Below are positions 33,713-43,453 of a stretch of DNA of 64,000 bases, piece by piece. A program made the translations under genes and the position numbers. The DNA comes from Roridomyces roridus (Eukaryota > Basidiomycota > Agaricomycetes > Agaricales > Mycenaceae). The stretch spans positions 496,001 through 560,000 of the forward strand of contig JARKIF010000013.1 in assembly GCA_029378245.1 (NCBI GenBank), read 5' to 3'. The first letter of the stretch is position 1. Every line of letters begins with the position of its first letter. The notes beneath the pieces are model-generated. The model saw only the letters and a program-made list of their open reading frames with translations, had not been told where the DNA came from and searched no databases.

Positions 33713-34359
33713 ATGAGTTGGGGTGGGGGGTGACTAGTGATGTGAGATACCCTTTGTTACATGCCCTTCGAGAAACGCTGGTCCCGGGGAGGGTGGACTC
33801 CTGCGTTAGCTGGTGTATGTGACCATCGGCGCCATTGATTGATTGTTGAACTCGGCGACGCTACTCATGTTCGAAATATACGCTGGAGGGCATCCTGTCA
33901 AGCGAATGAGCAACACAATTCGTGTAGAGTACAAATCAATTCAATTGTTTGGAATCCAAGATTCTGAGCTTCACGTCCCAGTCCGAACGCCCCCAGTTCC
34001 ATCTCAAGCTCCCTGATTCGACCAGCCCACATGGGAGCGTCGTTCACTCGCGCTCCTCGTCCTCCTCGTCATCAGCCGGTGAGAAGACCCCATTGCCTGA
34101 GCTCTCCTTCCTCGGTGCCGTCGTTCTGGCATCTTTCGGCTGGATTTTCTGTCTGTGACTTAGAAATAGAAGAAACTGTCCCGGCGTACTTTAAGTACTT
34201 GTCAACGGATTCAAAGAGGACCATCACACCGGTGTGATCGGCACTGGCAGGCGCATCATTGATCATTGGCCGCTACCCATCTTCTTCTCTTCTTCCCTCC
34301 ACCCACCCTCGATCCTAGATCGCTATCCAGGGCCCAATCTACCTACCCCGCCACTCACC
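33713..34359. other. Intergenic and promoter region of the phosphoglycerate mutase gene
   Basis: No gene is supported. A pyrimidine-rich stretch (34280-34350) directly precedes the ATG at 34360, as is common for highly expressed fungal genes. Confidence 0.5.
34223..34238. promoter_or_regulatory. Perfect 16-bp palindrome
   Basis: ATCACACCGGTGTGAT reads the same on both strands and lies 122 bp upstream of the phosphoglycerate mutase ATG. A binding site for a dimeric regulator is plausible but unproven. Confidence 0.4.
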
Positions 34360-36275
34360 ATGTCCTCTACCAACGAAAAAGTCTGCTTGATCGTCCACGA
34401 TGGCTGGGGAGTCGCTACGGAGCCTGGTCTCAAGGGTAACGCCATCGAAGCTGGTACGACGGAGAATATGGATACAATCGGCAAGGAGCACTCTCAGCGC
34501 AAGCTGGCAGCACATGGTGTCGCTGTGGGTCTGAGTGAAGGGCTTATGGGTAACTCTGAAGTCGGGTGCGTCTCTTTTTTCACAGGTATCTCTTCTCCGA
34601 ACAATCGAGCAATGCAGCCATCTCAACATTGGAGCGGGCCGTATTGTCTGGCAAGATATCGTCCGCATCGACGTGTCTATCAAGAAGCGCGAGCTCCACA
34701 AGAACAAGAATATTCTCGAGAGCTTCGAGCGTGCAAAGTCGGGTAACGGGCGTCTCCACTTCCTGGGCTTGGTGAGTCGCCTCACACTCGTTACTCTCCC
34801 AAACTCATTCAAGTAGATCTCCGATGGCGGTGTGCACTCACACATCACCCACTTGTACGCTCTCCTTGAGGCCGCCAAGGAGCAAAACGTTCCCCACGTC
34901 TACGTCCACTTTATCGGCGACGGCCGTGACACCGCCCCGCGCTCTGCGGCTGGCTACTGCCAAGACCTCCTCGACTTTATGGCCAAGGAGAAGTACGGTG
35001 CGCTGGCCACCGTGGTGGGTCGGTACTACGCTATGGACCGTGACAAGCGTTGGGAGCGTGTCCAGGTCGCTGTCGATGGGCTGGTCGGAGGTGTGGGCGA
35101 GGAGAACACGGACGCTGTCGCTGCCATCAAGCAGAGCTACGAGAAGGACGTGACGGATGAGTTCATGAAGCCTGTCATCGTCAACGGCGACGAGGGACGC
35201 ATCAAGGGTGGGTTTCCGTCTCCATTCGTTTCGCGTCATATCCCGCACTAACTCCATCGACCGCAGACGACGACACGCTCTTCTTCTTCAACTACCGCTC
35301 CGACCGCATGCGCGAAATCTCCGCCGTTTTCGGGCTGCCCGACAAGCCGATGGAGGTGACCATCCCCAAGAACCTGCACATCACGACCATGTCGCGGTAC
35401 AACAGCGAATATCCGTTTGCCGTGGCGTTCCCGCCGCAGGCCATGACGAACGTGTTGGCCGAGTGGCTTGCGGCCAAGGGTAAGAAGCAAGCGCATATCG
35501 CCGGTACGTCTACAGTTCTTGCTCTTGAATGCTCGCTGATAGGGTGCAGAGACGGAGAAGTACGCCCACGTTACGTTCTTCTTCAACGGTGGTGTGGAGG
35601 CTCAGTTCACCGATGAGGAACGCCACATGATTGCTTCGCCCAAGGTGCGCTGGAGTCTATAGTTTCTCTGTGGATCTCACGTTTTTTCTACAGGTCGCGA
35701 CGTACGACCTTCAACCCGAGATGGCTGTCCAAGCCGTAGCGGACAAGGTCGCCGAGGTCGTCAAGGCAGACACGCACGATTTCGTCATGTGCAACTTTGC
35801 CCCGCCCGACATGGTGTGTGCTCTTTCTTCTCGATGTATCCAATCTGAATAGCAATAGGTCGGCCACACCGGCAAATACGACGCGGCTGTCCAAGCCATC
35901 ACCGCTACCGACGCCGCCGTTGGCACGATCTACACCGCATGCCAAGACGCGGGGTACGTCCTGCTCATCACCGCTGACCACGGCAACGCGGAGCAAATGC
36001 TCAACGCTGAGACGGGTGCGCCGCATACGGCCCATACGTGCAATCCCGTGCCATTTATTATGGCGATACCGCCGAAAAGTAAGGACAAGTATGGGTTTGT
36101 GGAGGATAAGGAAGGTGCGGAGGAGGAGGCGGGTGCGTTGTGTGACGTTGCCCCGACCGTTTTGGATTTGATGGGGTTGGAGAAGCCTGAGGGTGAGTTT
36201 GCGTCTTTCATTCATCGAGGTTCTGTTGAGTCTGTCGACAGAGATGACTGGGCGGTCGTTGCTTCTGCGCAAGTA
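34360..36275 (+). CDS. gpmI: 2,3-bisphosphoglycerate-independent phosphoglycerate mutase
   Basis: Exons are 34360-34565, 34618-34771, 34817-35207, 35267-35503, 35550-35644, 35694-35813, 35859-36192 and 36241-36275 (523 aa, a normal length for the family). It interconverts 3- and 2-phosphoglycerate in glycolysis and needs Mn2+. Visible landmarks: [10 protein letters not shown] (first metal site); [16 protein letters not shown] with the phosphorylated Ser, assembled across intron 1; [47 protein letters not shown]; and [11 protein letters not shown] (second metal site). Removing the last intron gives the family-typical ending [17 protein letters not shown]; reading through it would give an unrelated tail. 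Most ascomycete yeasts use the dPGM type, while many filamentous fungi carry this one. Confidence 0.93.
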
Positions 36276-36481
36276 GATATTAGATAGGATGAAGGTAATA
36301 CGCCCCGAATTGATGTCGCATGGCCCGGACGCTCACAGGACTTTTGCAGGAATCCGTAGACATAGAAACGAAATCCGCTGTACTTACCACTATAGATCGG
36401 TGTAGAAAATTGAAGTTCTAGACGTGTCTTCCCTCCTGAATCCTCCTCCATGATACTTGTACAAGAGCGCTACATACAACT

Positions 36482-37279
36482 CTAGTCGACCTCGGAATCC
36501 GTTTTGTGTTTCACAAGCTTGACGTGCCCCATAACGAGATTCGCCTTTTTCAACAGCAGTTGCCCCGTTGCATTTAGTTCAGTCCCTTCCTTGACGGCTT
36601 GCAAGTGCGCCTGCCCCATCTCAGTCTCAGTCTTGTTCAAAAAGAAGAAAAAAACGCACATCAACCGTATCCCACCCAACGACCAAGACAACATTCCTCG
36701 CACTACTCTGACAAGTAGCCCACAACGCCGGCGGATGTGCACCTGCAGTCACATCCAGCCCCGCTTTCAATTCCTCGAATCCTTGGACTAGCTGCGCATC
36801 TTTGGGTGAGACGTCCGGCTTGAGCGTCCAAAGTCCAAAGTCCGTTATCGGGGCGGAGAAGGCAGGAATGAGTTCGACGGCACTCGGCCCAGTGGAGAGG
36901 TAGTGTACTTTGGGGTAGCTGGCTGCTGCTGTCTTGATTCCGGCCAAGATGCTAAAGTGCCCGGCGCCTCCGGCGAAGGATTCATATTGTTCTTCCGATT
37001 CCCAGACTGGTTGAGTGCTATGGAGTTAGTTGGCTGGACGACAGTGAGGCACCTTGAAAGACGTACGACTGAAGATGTATACGGTCTTGCCATCCTCGAT
37101 TTGTAACCCGTGGAACACGCTACATCCATGGATTAAATATCCAAGCCCCGAAATGAAGCGACACACCCAGCGCAACCCTCTCCGCTCTCAAGAGCATCCA
37201 AAGCCTCCTTCATCACATTCTTCGGCTGTGCGAGGTACTTGCTCGACGCGGTGAATGTCACTATCTGCAGAATGGTCAT
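36482..37279 (-). CDS. Dimeric alpha/beta-barrel (ABM-fold) protein, 213 aa
   Basis: Exons on the minus strand are 37279-37167, 37119-37067, 37006-36660 and 36610-36482; the summed length is in frame. The start is MTILQIVTFTASSKYLAQPK. The protein appears to hold two ferredoxin-like ABM modules: VFHGLQIEDGKTVYIFS followed by WESEEQYESF, and FGLWTLKPDVSP followed by ARNVVLVVGWDTVDAHLQAV. Such small proteins include monooxygenases and stress-response proteins; no catalytic residue can be assigned here. A TATA box lies at 37325-37332. Its stop is about 200 bp from the stop of the phosphoglycerate mutase gene, in convergent arrangement. Confidence 0.72.
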
Positions 37280-37324
37280 CGTCGCCGTGGGTGTCGAGCA
37301 CTGAGATACACATCCGATTCCGGG

Positions 37325-37332
37325 CTTTATAT
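37325..37332 (-). promoter_or_regulatory. TATA box of the ABM-fold gene
   Basis: ATATAAAG on the minus strand, 46 bp upstream of the ATG at 37279. Confidence 0.5.
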
Positions 37333-37668
37333 GTGAAGCGGACTCGGGTTCCAGACTGAGACCGGTGACGCAGAGTGGGTAGTTATCACGTCTTCTGTCG
37401 GGGTTCATACGATGGGCCAGCTGATCGTGCCGCACTGTGATCGCCAAGATTAGTGAAGTGGGTAAAGATTCAAAGCTTGACCGCTGGGTGGTATCAGTCG
37501 AGTCTCGAGGAAGGGTTTTAGGCGGAACGCAGACTCCAAACAAATGACATATTGTAGCCACCATAGCCAACCTGACCTCAAATTCCACCCTCACCTGGTC
37601 TGTCTGCGCATTTGCCAAGAATATCGTTCGGATGAGGAAGATGATTAAATTGGAAGGACACAATGCGT

Positions 37669-38032
37669 CTACCGATATTTTTTATCGCTGCCGTTTTGAT
37701 TCCGGAATCGAAACCTCAGTCGACCTGCCGAGGCAGCATCGGAGGGGAGGGTACACTGCGAGAGGATCGACCTGTGGGTCGCGCGTGAGTCAGATAATCC
37801 ACAATCTTCAGTGACAAAGAACACCCTGTCCGTAATATTCTGCAACCACGTATAGCAACGAACCTTTGCAATCCTTTTGGCTTCGTCGTCGTGGTCAATC
37901 GCCCATCGGACGCGGTCGACGAGGTCCGAGAGGTTCACTTTGACGGGGACATAGTGCTCGTTCACAAACCACCAGGAAATTCTGAGAATCTGGCCGTCGC
38001 CATGGGATATTCTCTGATGTCGAACCACTGAT
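37669..38032 (-). pseudogene. Fragment of a CAP10-type glycosyltransferase
   Basis: On the minus strand the frame reads [20 protein letters not shown] then [20 protein letters not shown] and KRIAKV. This is the C-terminal region of CAP10-domain glycosyltransferases (capsule/xylosyltransferase type). Everything upstream is missing: the homology begins exactly where a repeat element starts at about 38033. The tail [15 protein letters not shown] is partly preserved. It is a dead remnant, possibly cut by the adjacent element. About 130 bp of its 3' part recurs near 40870-41005. Confidence 0.65.
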
Positions 38033-38260
38033 ATGTCGCAAATTTCTTTTTCGGCAAATTAGCACTGACTCGGCCGGATCTGGGCTGATAAGGCGGCCAG
38101 CCTTACGGGAGGCTGATATCCTTGATAAATTCCGAATCAGCCGCTGATCAGACGACGGTCAGACGCTGATCAGGCTCGTCAGACCTGGTGAGGTCTGAGG
38201 GCCTTGTCAGGCATGGTAAGGGCTTATTGGGCCTGATTGGTAGAGCAAATTTCAAAGGGA
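38033..38260. mobile_element. Fold-back repeat element, copy 1
   Basis: Starts TGTCGCAAATTTCTTTTTCG and is dense in TCAGAC/GTCTGA and GATCAG words, ending near GTAAGGGCTTATTGGGCC. The outer end matches, in reverse, the end of the element at 40020-40047 (TGTCGCAAATTTATTTTTC). Either two related small elements are present or the pair bounds one 2.0-kb element (38033-40047). No transposase gene lies between. Confidence 0.45.
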
Positions 38261-39839
38261 TAAAAGGAAAAAATCCTACTGCCTTCTCTCTTGCTGTTCA
38301 CAGTCTTCATTTCTCAACTACGTTACTGATCTCACTGTTGTGTGCAATGTTTTACTTACCACTTGACCGATTCGAACGAGCTACCTTACGGGAATCTGTT
38401 TAATTAAACTAAGAGCACTAACTACTGGACTACGCGCGCATTGTGACCCCGCCGCAACATGTTCCATACATGTTGCAACTCAACTTTTTTTCTGCGCCCT
38501 TCCACATCTCAGGCTAAACGGCATATTTCTGTCGCACTCTTTCGTTGCTACATGGCTCACAGGGCTAACGTTAATCTGGAAGTGCCGCACAGAGACCTGT
38601 CCCAGGTCCCTCGGGATCATGAACCCTTTGATCCGGTGCAGTGCCACTTACGGCACTTGGCCGGCACGACCACCGACCCTCCCTAGCTTCCGTCCTGCGC
38701 TATCCCTCGGGTCCCAAGCCGCGATACGCCGTGTACATGCGCTTCCGCATCGTTCCCTGCTATCGCTGCTGCAGCTGGCCGAGGTCTAGACACTTCACGT
38801 GGCCGAGACGATCAGATTGGAAGGAGGACAAGGAGGGACCTATCTATGCGTCACTACAAGGTCCGTCGTTCCCGTCAAGCCCGTCAAGCTCCCCGCCATC
38901 CCTCTCTTGCGCCCCGCCGGTCTCGCTGCCCCCGCTCCCGGTGTTTCCTCCGTCACTTTGACGCCCGGACTCCTCGTTCTCGTTCACTTCCTCGTCCTCC
39001 TCAATTCGCTCCCCCTGAAACAGCGATGCGACCGCCTGTTGAAGAGTTTTTGCCGAGGTCCCATCTCCCATGACGCCACCGAGACTCGTTTCTGTGTGCG
39101 GGAACAACTCCTCGTCCCACGGAAGATCTCGACGAGCCCGTTCGTCAAATAGAACATGAGAGCCCCGTGCTCGTCCCTCCATTCTGCGCCCGTTTGTTCG
39201 CATTTACCCTTCAATTGTGTGTCCGCAGAGAGGGCCCACAGAGTCTAGAGGTTCGTCAGCCGGGACAGCATCACATCAGTATTGACTCGTTGAACGATAG
39301 CAGCGTTGGCCACCTATCCCGGCGTGGTGTGGGTGATGTGATGAATGTCTTTCATCACCGGGCCCGACGTGGCGCTGGTCGCGCCCCCCCACCAAGGCAA
39401 TAGCTTTCTGCCGCCCATACAGAATGGCGGCAACCTAGAATGAGGTGAGATCAGATTCCCAAGCAACAGAGCGTACAACTTACGTGCATAGGACTGCGTT
39501 CTTTTCAATTCTGACCAATCAGGCTTGGCTTTTGCCCGCCTCCGTGCGCTAGTGCGCTGCCGTCTGCCCTCACAATGCGTTGTGGACCTTGCTGTCGTTC
39601 AAGAGATGAAACGCAGTAACTGGCGTCCGCGCACGTCGTGGGATGGCTCTTCTGTCTTCTCTCAAGAGGCTGACTTGTCTTCTCTCCTCATGGACTACGT
39701 TGTTCGGGGCACTTTGCTTGCCCCCGTTCGCCCGCACCTGTCATCTCGATCGCAGGCAAACCTTCATTTCCTGGTGGATGTAGTTGATGGAGATATGTTC
39801 CTGTGTTGCCTCAATGCCAACAAACATGTATGCTATTGA
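38261..39839. other. No supported gene between two fold-back elements
   Basis: Several open frames of 60-120 codons occur (for example 38799-39152), but none shows a known domain. C/T-rich blocks at 38880-39010 explain their length. The region may be the interior of a decayed element. Confidence 0.4.
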
Positions 39840-39884
39840 ATAAATGCATTAGATTAGGGACCCGACCCCAATTGTATGAATATT

Positions 39885-40047
39885 GCATGATTGGCCCTTA
39901 TAGCCGTCTGACCACCATCTGACCCAACTCTGATTACCCCTTATTCTGCCTGACTGACCTGATATGCGATGGTCTGGCCAATGTCAGACATGTTCAGCGT
40001 CTGATATGACTGTAAGGGCTTATTCGGAGAAAAATAAATTTGCGACA
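39885..40047. mobile_element. Fold-back repeat element, copy 2
   Basis: Ends with a partial inverted repeat: GGCCCTTATAGCCGTCTGA on the left, and AGCCCTTACAGTCATATCAGA when the right is read inward. The centre is full of TCTGAC/GTCAGA words. The family resemblance to 38033-38260 includes TAAGGGCTTATT and TCGCAAATTT. Confidence 0.45.
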
Positions 40048-40244
40048 ATTGAATCCGCGCCCGAGGCAAGTCTCTTCTTCCTGTCATGCCTTCTCGGGCT
40101 TCTAATTCTAACAGCTGCTCGGATTCAACAACTCCGTGGGCGCCAATCGAGTAGAAAGTGAAGGACAGGACGAGATTTCGATGCCGGGGTCGTGGCCAGG
40201 TGAATTTTGAACCCAGATTGCTTCCCTCCCTACACTGCATTCCG

Positions 40245-40752
40245 CAACCGTGTAGGCAGACCTATTTCTAGCTGTGCCGACATGTGCCTACCCCGCTAGG
40301 CACATCAATTTAGGCTGTGCCTAGGTGAGTACGTTGAAACTCTGCCTAGCTGTGCCTACCTTCTGCCTACGCTGTGCCTACATGACCCCGCTTTTCTGGT
40401 CTCACCGCCGTTCTCGTGCTCGCTACGACCTATTCACTAAGCTCCGGGCCGGAAAACTGTGTCGCCTGTTGGTTGCCATCATCACCCATAGCCGAGAGTC
40501 CAAAATAAATCCCATAAATCGCGCCGGTGGTGCCGATGAGCCTTAAACCCGCTGGCAGCGCCGAAATTGACAGCCGTGAGATTAGCTTGCTGTAAATTGA
40601 ATTCAACCGAACCCTGGATGCATTCGAGTGGTTGGCGGACCTCCAGTACAAGTTCACAAGCTCTTGAAGCCCCTCAGAGGCCAGATTACCGTGAAAAACA
40701 GGTAAGTTTGCCTACCTGTGCCTATCCCCATAGGCAAACCCTGTGCCTACAC
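40245..40752. mobile_element. Small element built of GTGCCTAC/TAGGCAC words
   Basis: About ten copies of TGTGCCTAC or its complement lie in two groups (40250-40382, 40700-40752). The outer ends are inverted: GTGTAGGCAGACC on the left and GTGTAGGCACAGG from the right. No coding sequence is present. It is consistent with a MITE-like element with subterminal repeats; the target duplication could not be defined. Confidence 0.5.
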
Positions 40753-40943
40753 CCCGGCGGAATGCAGTGCCTGTCACGAATTATTCTGGTATCAAGTGTA
40801 TTTTTGTGAATCGAAGGATAGCGACACTTTCTAGCGCAAAAGGCTCGTTCCCGCACCCGACATCTCAGTCATCATGTGGAGGCGGCATTGGGGGATACAC
40901 CGCAAGGGGATCGACCTAAAAACCGCGGGTCAGATATCCATAA

Positions 40944-42439
40944 TCAAGAAAGAAAAACGGCACGACACACGGTCTCCGTAATGTTATGCAAACCACGAAT
41001 ATCAATTCTCACTCCATCCCTCTTCAACGCCCACAACGCATCCAAACCACCATCCTCTTTCTGAACGAGAGAGGGCCGCCGAACAATGCTATCAGTGCGC
41101 TGCCCTGCAATCACGAGCTCGAATCTCTTGAGTTTATCCCGGCGCATAGCAAGTACGCTTGCGAGCCAGCCAAAGGGAATCTCAATTGCGCCGAGACACG
41201 GGTTGATCGAAAGAGAGGTCAAGTTCGGGACGAATACCACCGTGTCGCGCATGTGATCCAGAAGGTAACCCAAGTTGCCTGTATTCCGCGAGACGTTTCT
41301 CAGGTTAACGTCAGTGACCGTCCAACCTGCGGCTTGCAGGCATCCGACGGCCTCGCCGCAACTCGGCGTGTACAGCGTGATTGAGCGCAGGGTGCACTTG
41401 GAGCGTGCGACGAAGGTTGCGAGTAGCCCGGGATCGGTAATGCCGATTATATAGGACGATTGTGGGCGAGGGTCAAGTGGGAACTCGATGTGCGTGAGGG
41501 CAGGGAGGGTGAGGTGTGCCAGGAGCCTGGGCTGGCAGTACTCTAGGACATGGAGGCTGCGGTGGAAGTGGTTGAGATTCAGAGTATGGAGTTGAGGGAG
41601 GCACATAAATGTGGTGGCGCGCGAGAATTCTTGGGTGGGATTGCGTCCATTGGCGGCGAGTGTCTGAAGTGCGGGTGTCTGACGAAGAATGGACAGGCTC
41701 TCCTCAAGCGACATTTCGATTAGATCGAGACGGGTCAATCGGTCCCATGGCATCGCCAAGCCCACCATACCCGCCGACGGAAGCGAGAACAGACACAGCT
41801 CGCGCAGCTGTGGGCAGTCGACGAAAGTGGTGATCAGCTCAGTGATCTCCTTCTCGCAAGTGAGTCTAAGGGAACGGAGATTCGGAATCTTGCCCTGGAG
41901 GAGCTCGTTTGGAAACCCAATTCTATCCTCCGCGACACATTCCAAGGTTTCCAACTGCGCCAGGTAAGGCTGCAACAACGTCAAAACCGCCGAATGGTCG
42001 GCATAGAAGAGCGAGACTTCCAGCGGATGTGTCCCGGCGCGCGGGAGCCAGTACTCGAAGAACGTCCCTACAGGGCTCGGCGCGGCGGAATCAGTCGACA
42101 CTTCGAACTTGGACCAGATAGGCTTCAAAGCCAGAGCGATTTCGCGCCACTGGCGACAGACGCTTGCGATAAGCAACGGATTGCAAGGGGAAGCCCATGT
42201 ACGACCCATGCTAGGCCACGCTTATCCGCTATGCTACGCCGACTCCCTTCAATCGATGGACGGGTGGTGAGGTACTGGAGGAAGATCTCTGCGGTGATTT
42301 CCGCCGGGAGGTCGATGACTGCTGGGTACCTGACGGAGCGAAGAGCTTTGACGATTGGTTTGCGTTCCGCAGCCAGAGCGACGAGCCGTGCGTGGAGGGT
42401 GGTGATCTCGATATCGATTTCAGCGAGGCGAGCCCGCAA
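40944..42439 (-). CDS. F-box/LRR-type protein
   Basis: Two exons on the minus strand: 42439-42276 and 42210-40944. The N-terminus is a coiled coil (RLAEIDIEITTLHARLVALA) leading into the F-box (VIDLPAEITAEIFLH), continued after a 65-nt intron (GTACCT to CCTAG) by LLIASVCRQWREIALALKPI. Leucine-rich strands follow (LETLECVAED, LRSLRLTCE, LRELCLFSLPS, LHTLNLNHF). It should be a substrate-binding subunit of an SCF ubiquitin ligase. The last 15 residues (HNITETVCRAVFLS) lie in a segment shared with the CAP10 remnant at 37.7-37.9 kb, so the gene seems to have gained a foreign 3' end. The splice model restores an otherwise shifted frame. Confidence 0.8.
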
Positions 42440-42492
42440 GGTGAGGTGAGAAGGAGCTGGGCCTGGGGTCCATGGACGAGGAAGAGAAAGGA

Positions 42493-42508
42493 TGACGTGA
42501 TTACGTCA
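42493..42508. promoter_or_regulatory. Inverted TGACGT half-sites (bZIP/CRE-like)
   Basis: TGACGTGATTACGTCA, two half-sites in inverted orientation, 54 bp upstream of the F-box gene ATG at 42439. A bZIP dimer could bind; this is inference from the motif only. An (AC)7 run follows at 42528-42542. Confidence 0.35.
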
Positions 42509-42544
42509 GTATCACCACAACATAAGTACACACACACACACAAT

Positions 42545-43430
42545 TGTCGATTTGAGGGCGGGAGAACTGACCCTCTGAAAATAATCACTTTGGGGATTTG
42601 GGTCTTACTCTCTGTCCCTTCTATCGAATACAATGGACATCCAACGGGTTGGTTGAACATCAAAATCAGATCATATCAGTGATCCTTGAGCGGATGCCGC
42701 CATCGGCGCTCAGGGGAACTGCGTCCCACGCCCTCCGTGCAAACACCGGCTGAGACTTGTCGGAGTGTTCCCCGAGCCTGGAATTCGACGGTATGCATTT
42801 CAATGGACCTCGGTCATATCCCCAAGGCTGAGAGCCGAAACTAAACGGAACACTGACTCCAAAACGTTCAAAAGCATTCTAGAACTATAGTCTAATTCAT
42901 CCATGCGCCGCGGTCAGGGCTGCTATATGTATCCTGTGCATCCGCCGGGCTGTGCAATACATCTTCCCCGCCCGAGTTCAGGTACCCGTTTGTCGAGCAA
43001 TACAGCCGGTTTCTCGAGTTACATATGAGTATGTAAGGAAATGAGTTGAAGTTTCGCCGAAGTGACGCCTTGGGCGCCGCCGCACATGCACGCGGCGGAT
43101 GGCGCCGGGCTGAATGGTTGAATGTTCCGTACTAGTGTGGGTACGTGGCGGCGTGGGCGGCCTCAGACCCAGTCAGATTTCGCAGAATCAAAGTGAGCGA
43201 CCCCTGCTCGAGAGTGGTACTTGCTGCCGCCGAGGAATGGAATAACAGGGACCCTCAAGACGGCGTCTTCTTGAACAAGGGAAACCCGGCATGCACGGAG
43301 AACAAGTCCCGACGATACATTCAACCAAGAATATCTTGACTTCGGGTAGGTTCGATTCCCCGCACAACGCCGAACATCGACAAATCGTGCTTCCACTATC
43401 CCATTGAGCCCGCCCGCCCACCGACAAGGT
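42545..43430. other. Intergenic, nothing recognised
   Basis: Divergent upstream region of the F-box gene and the sedolisin gene. No coding domain or repeat structure was seen. Confidence 0.5.
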
Positions 43431-43437
43431 TTATAAA
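43431..43437 (+). promoter_or_regulatory. TATA box of the sedolisin gene
   Basis: TATAAAC lies only 17 bp before the first ATG (43454). Transcripts would normally start about 30 bp downstream, which favours a later ATG at 43463 or 43475. Confidence 0.5.
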
Positions 43438-43453
43438 CCAAGCGTGGCTCGAA

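Noticed and set aside
36193..36286. C-terminal extension of phosphoglycerate mutase ([16 protein letters not shown])
   Set aside because: It is an unspliced intron; removing 36193-36240 gives the family ending [12 protein letters not shown].
38799..39152. Protein-coding gene starting MAETIRLEGGQGG
   Set aside because: No domain, no splice architecture, and the frame is long because of a C/T-rich tract between repeat elements.
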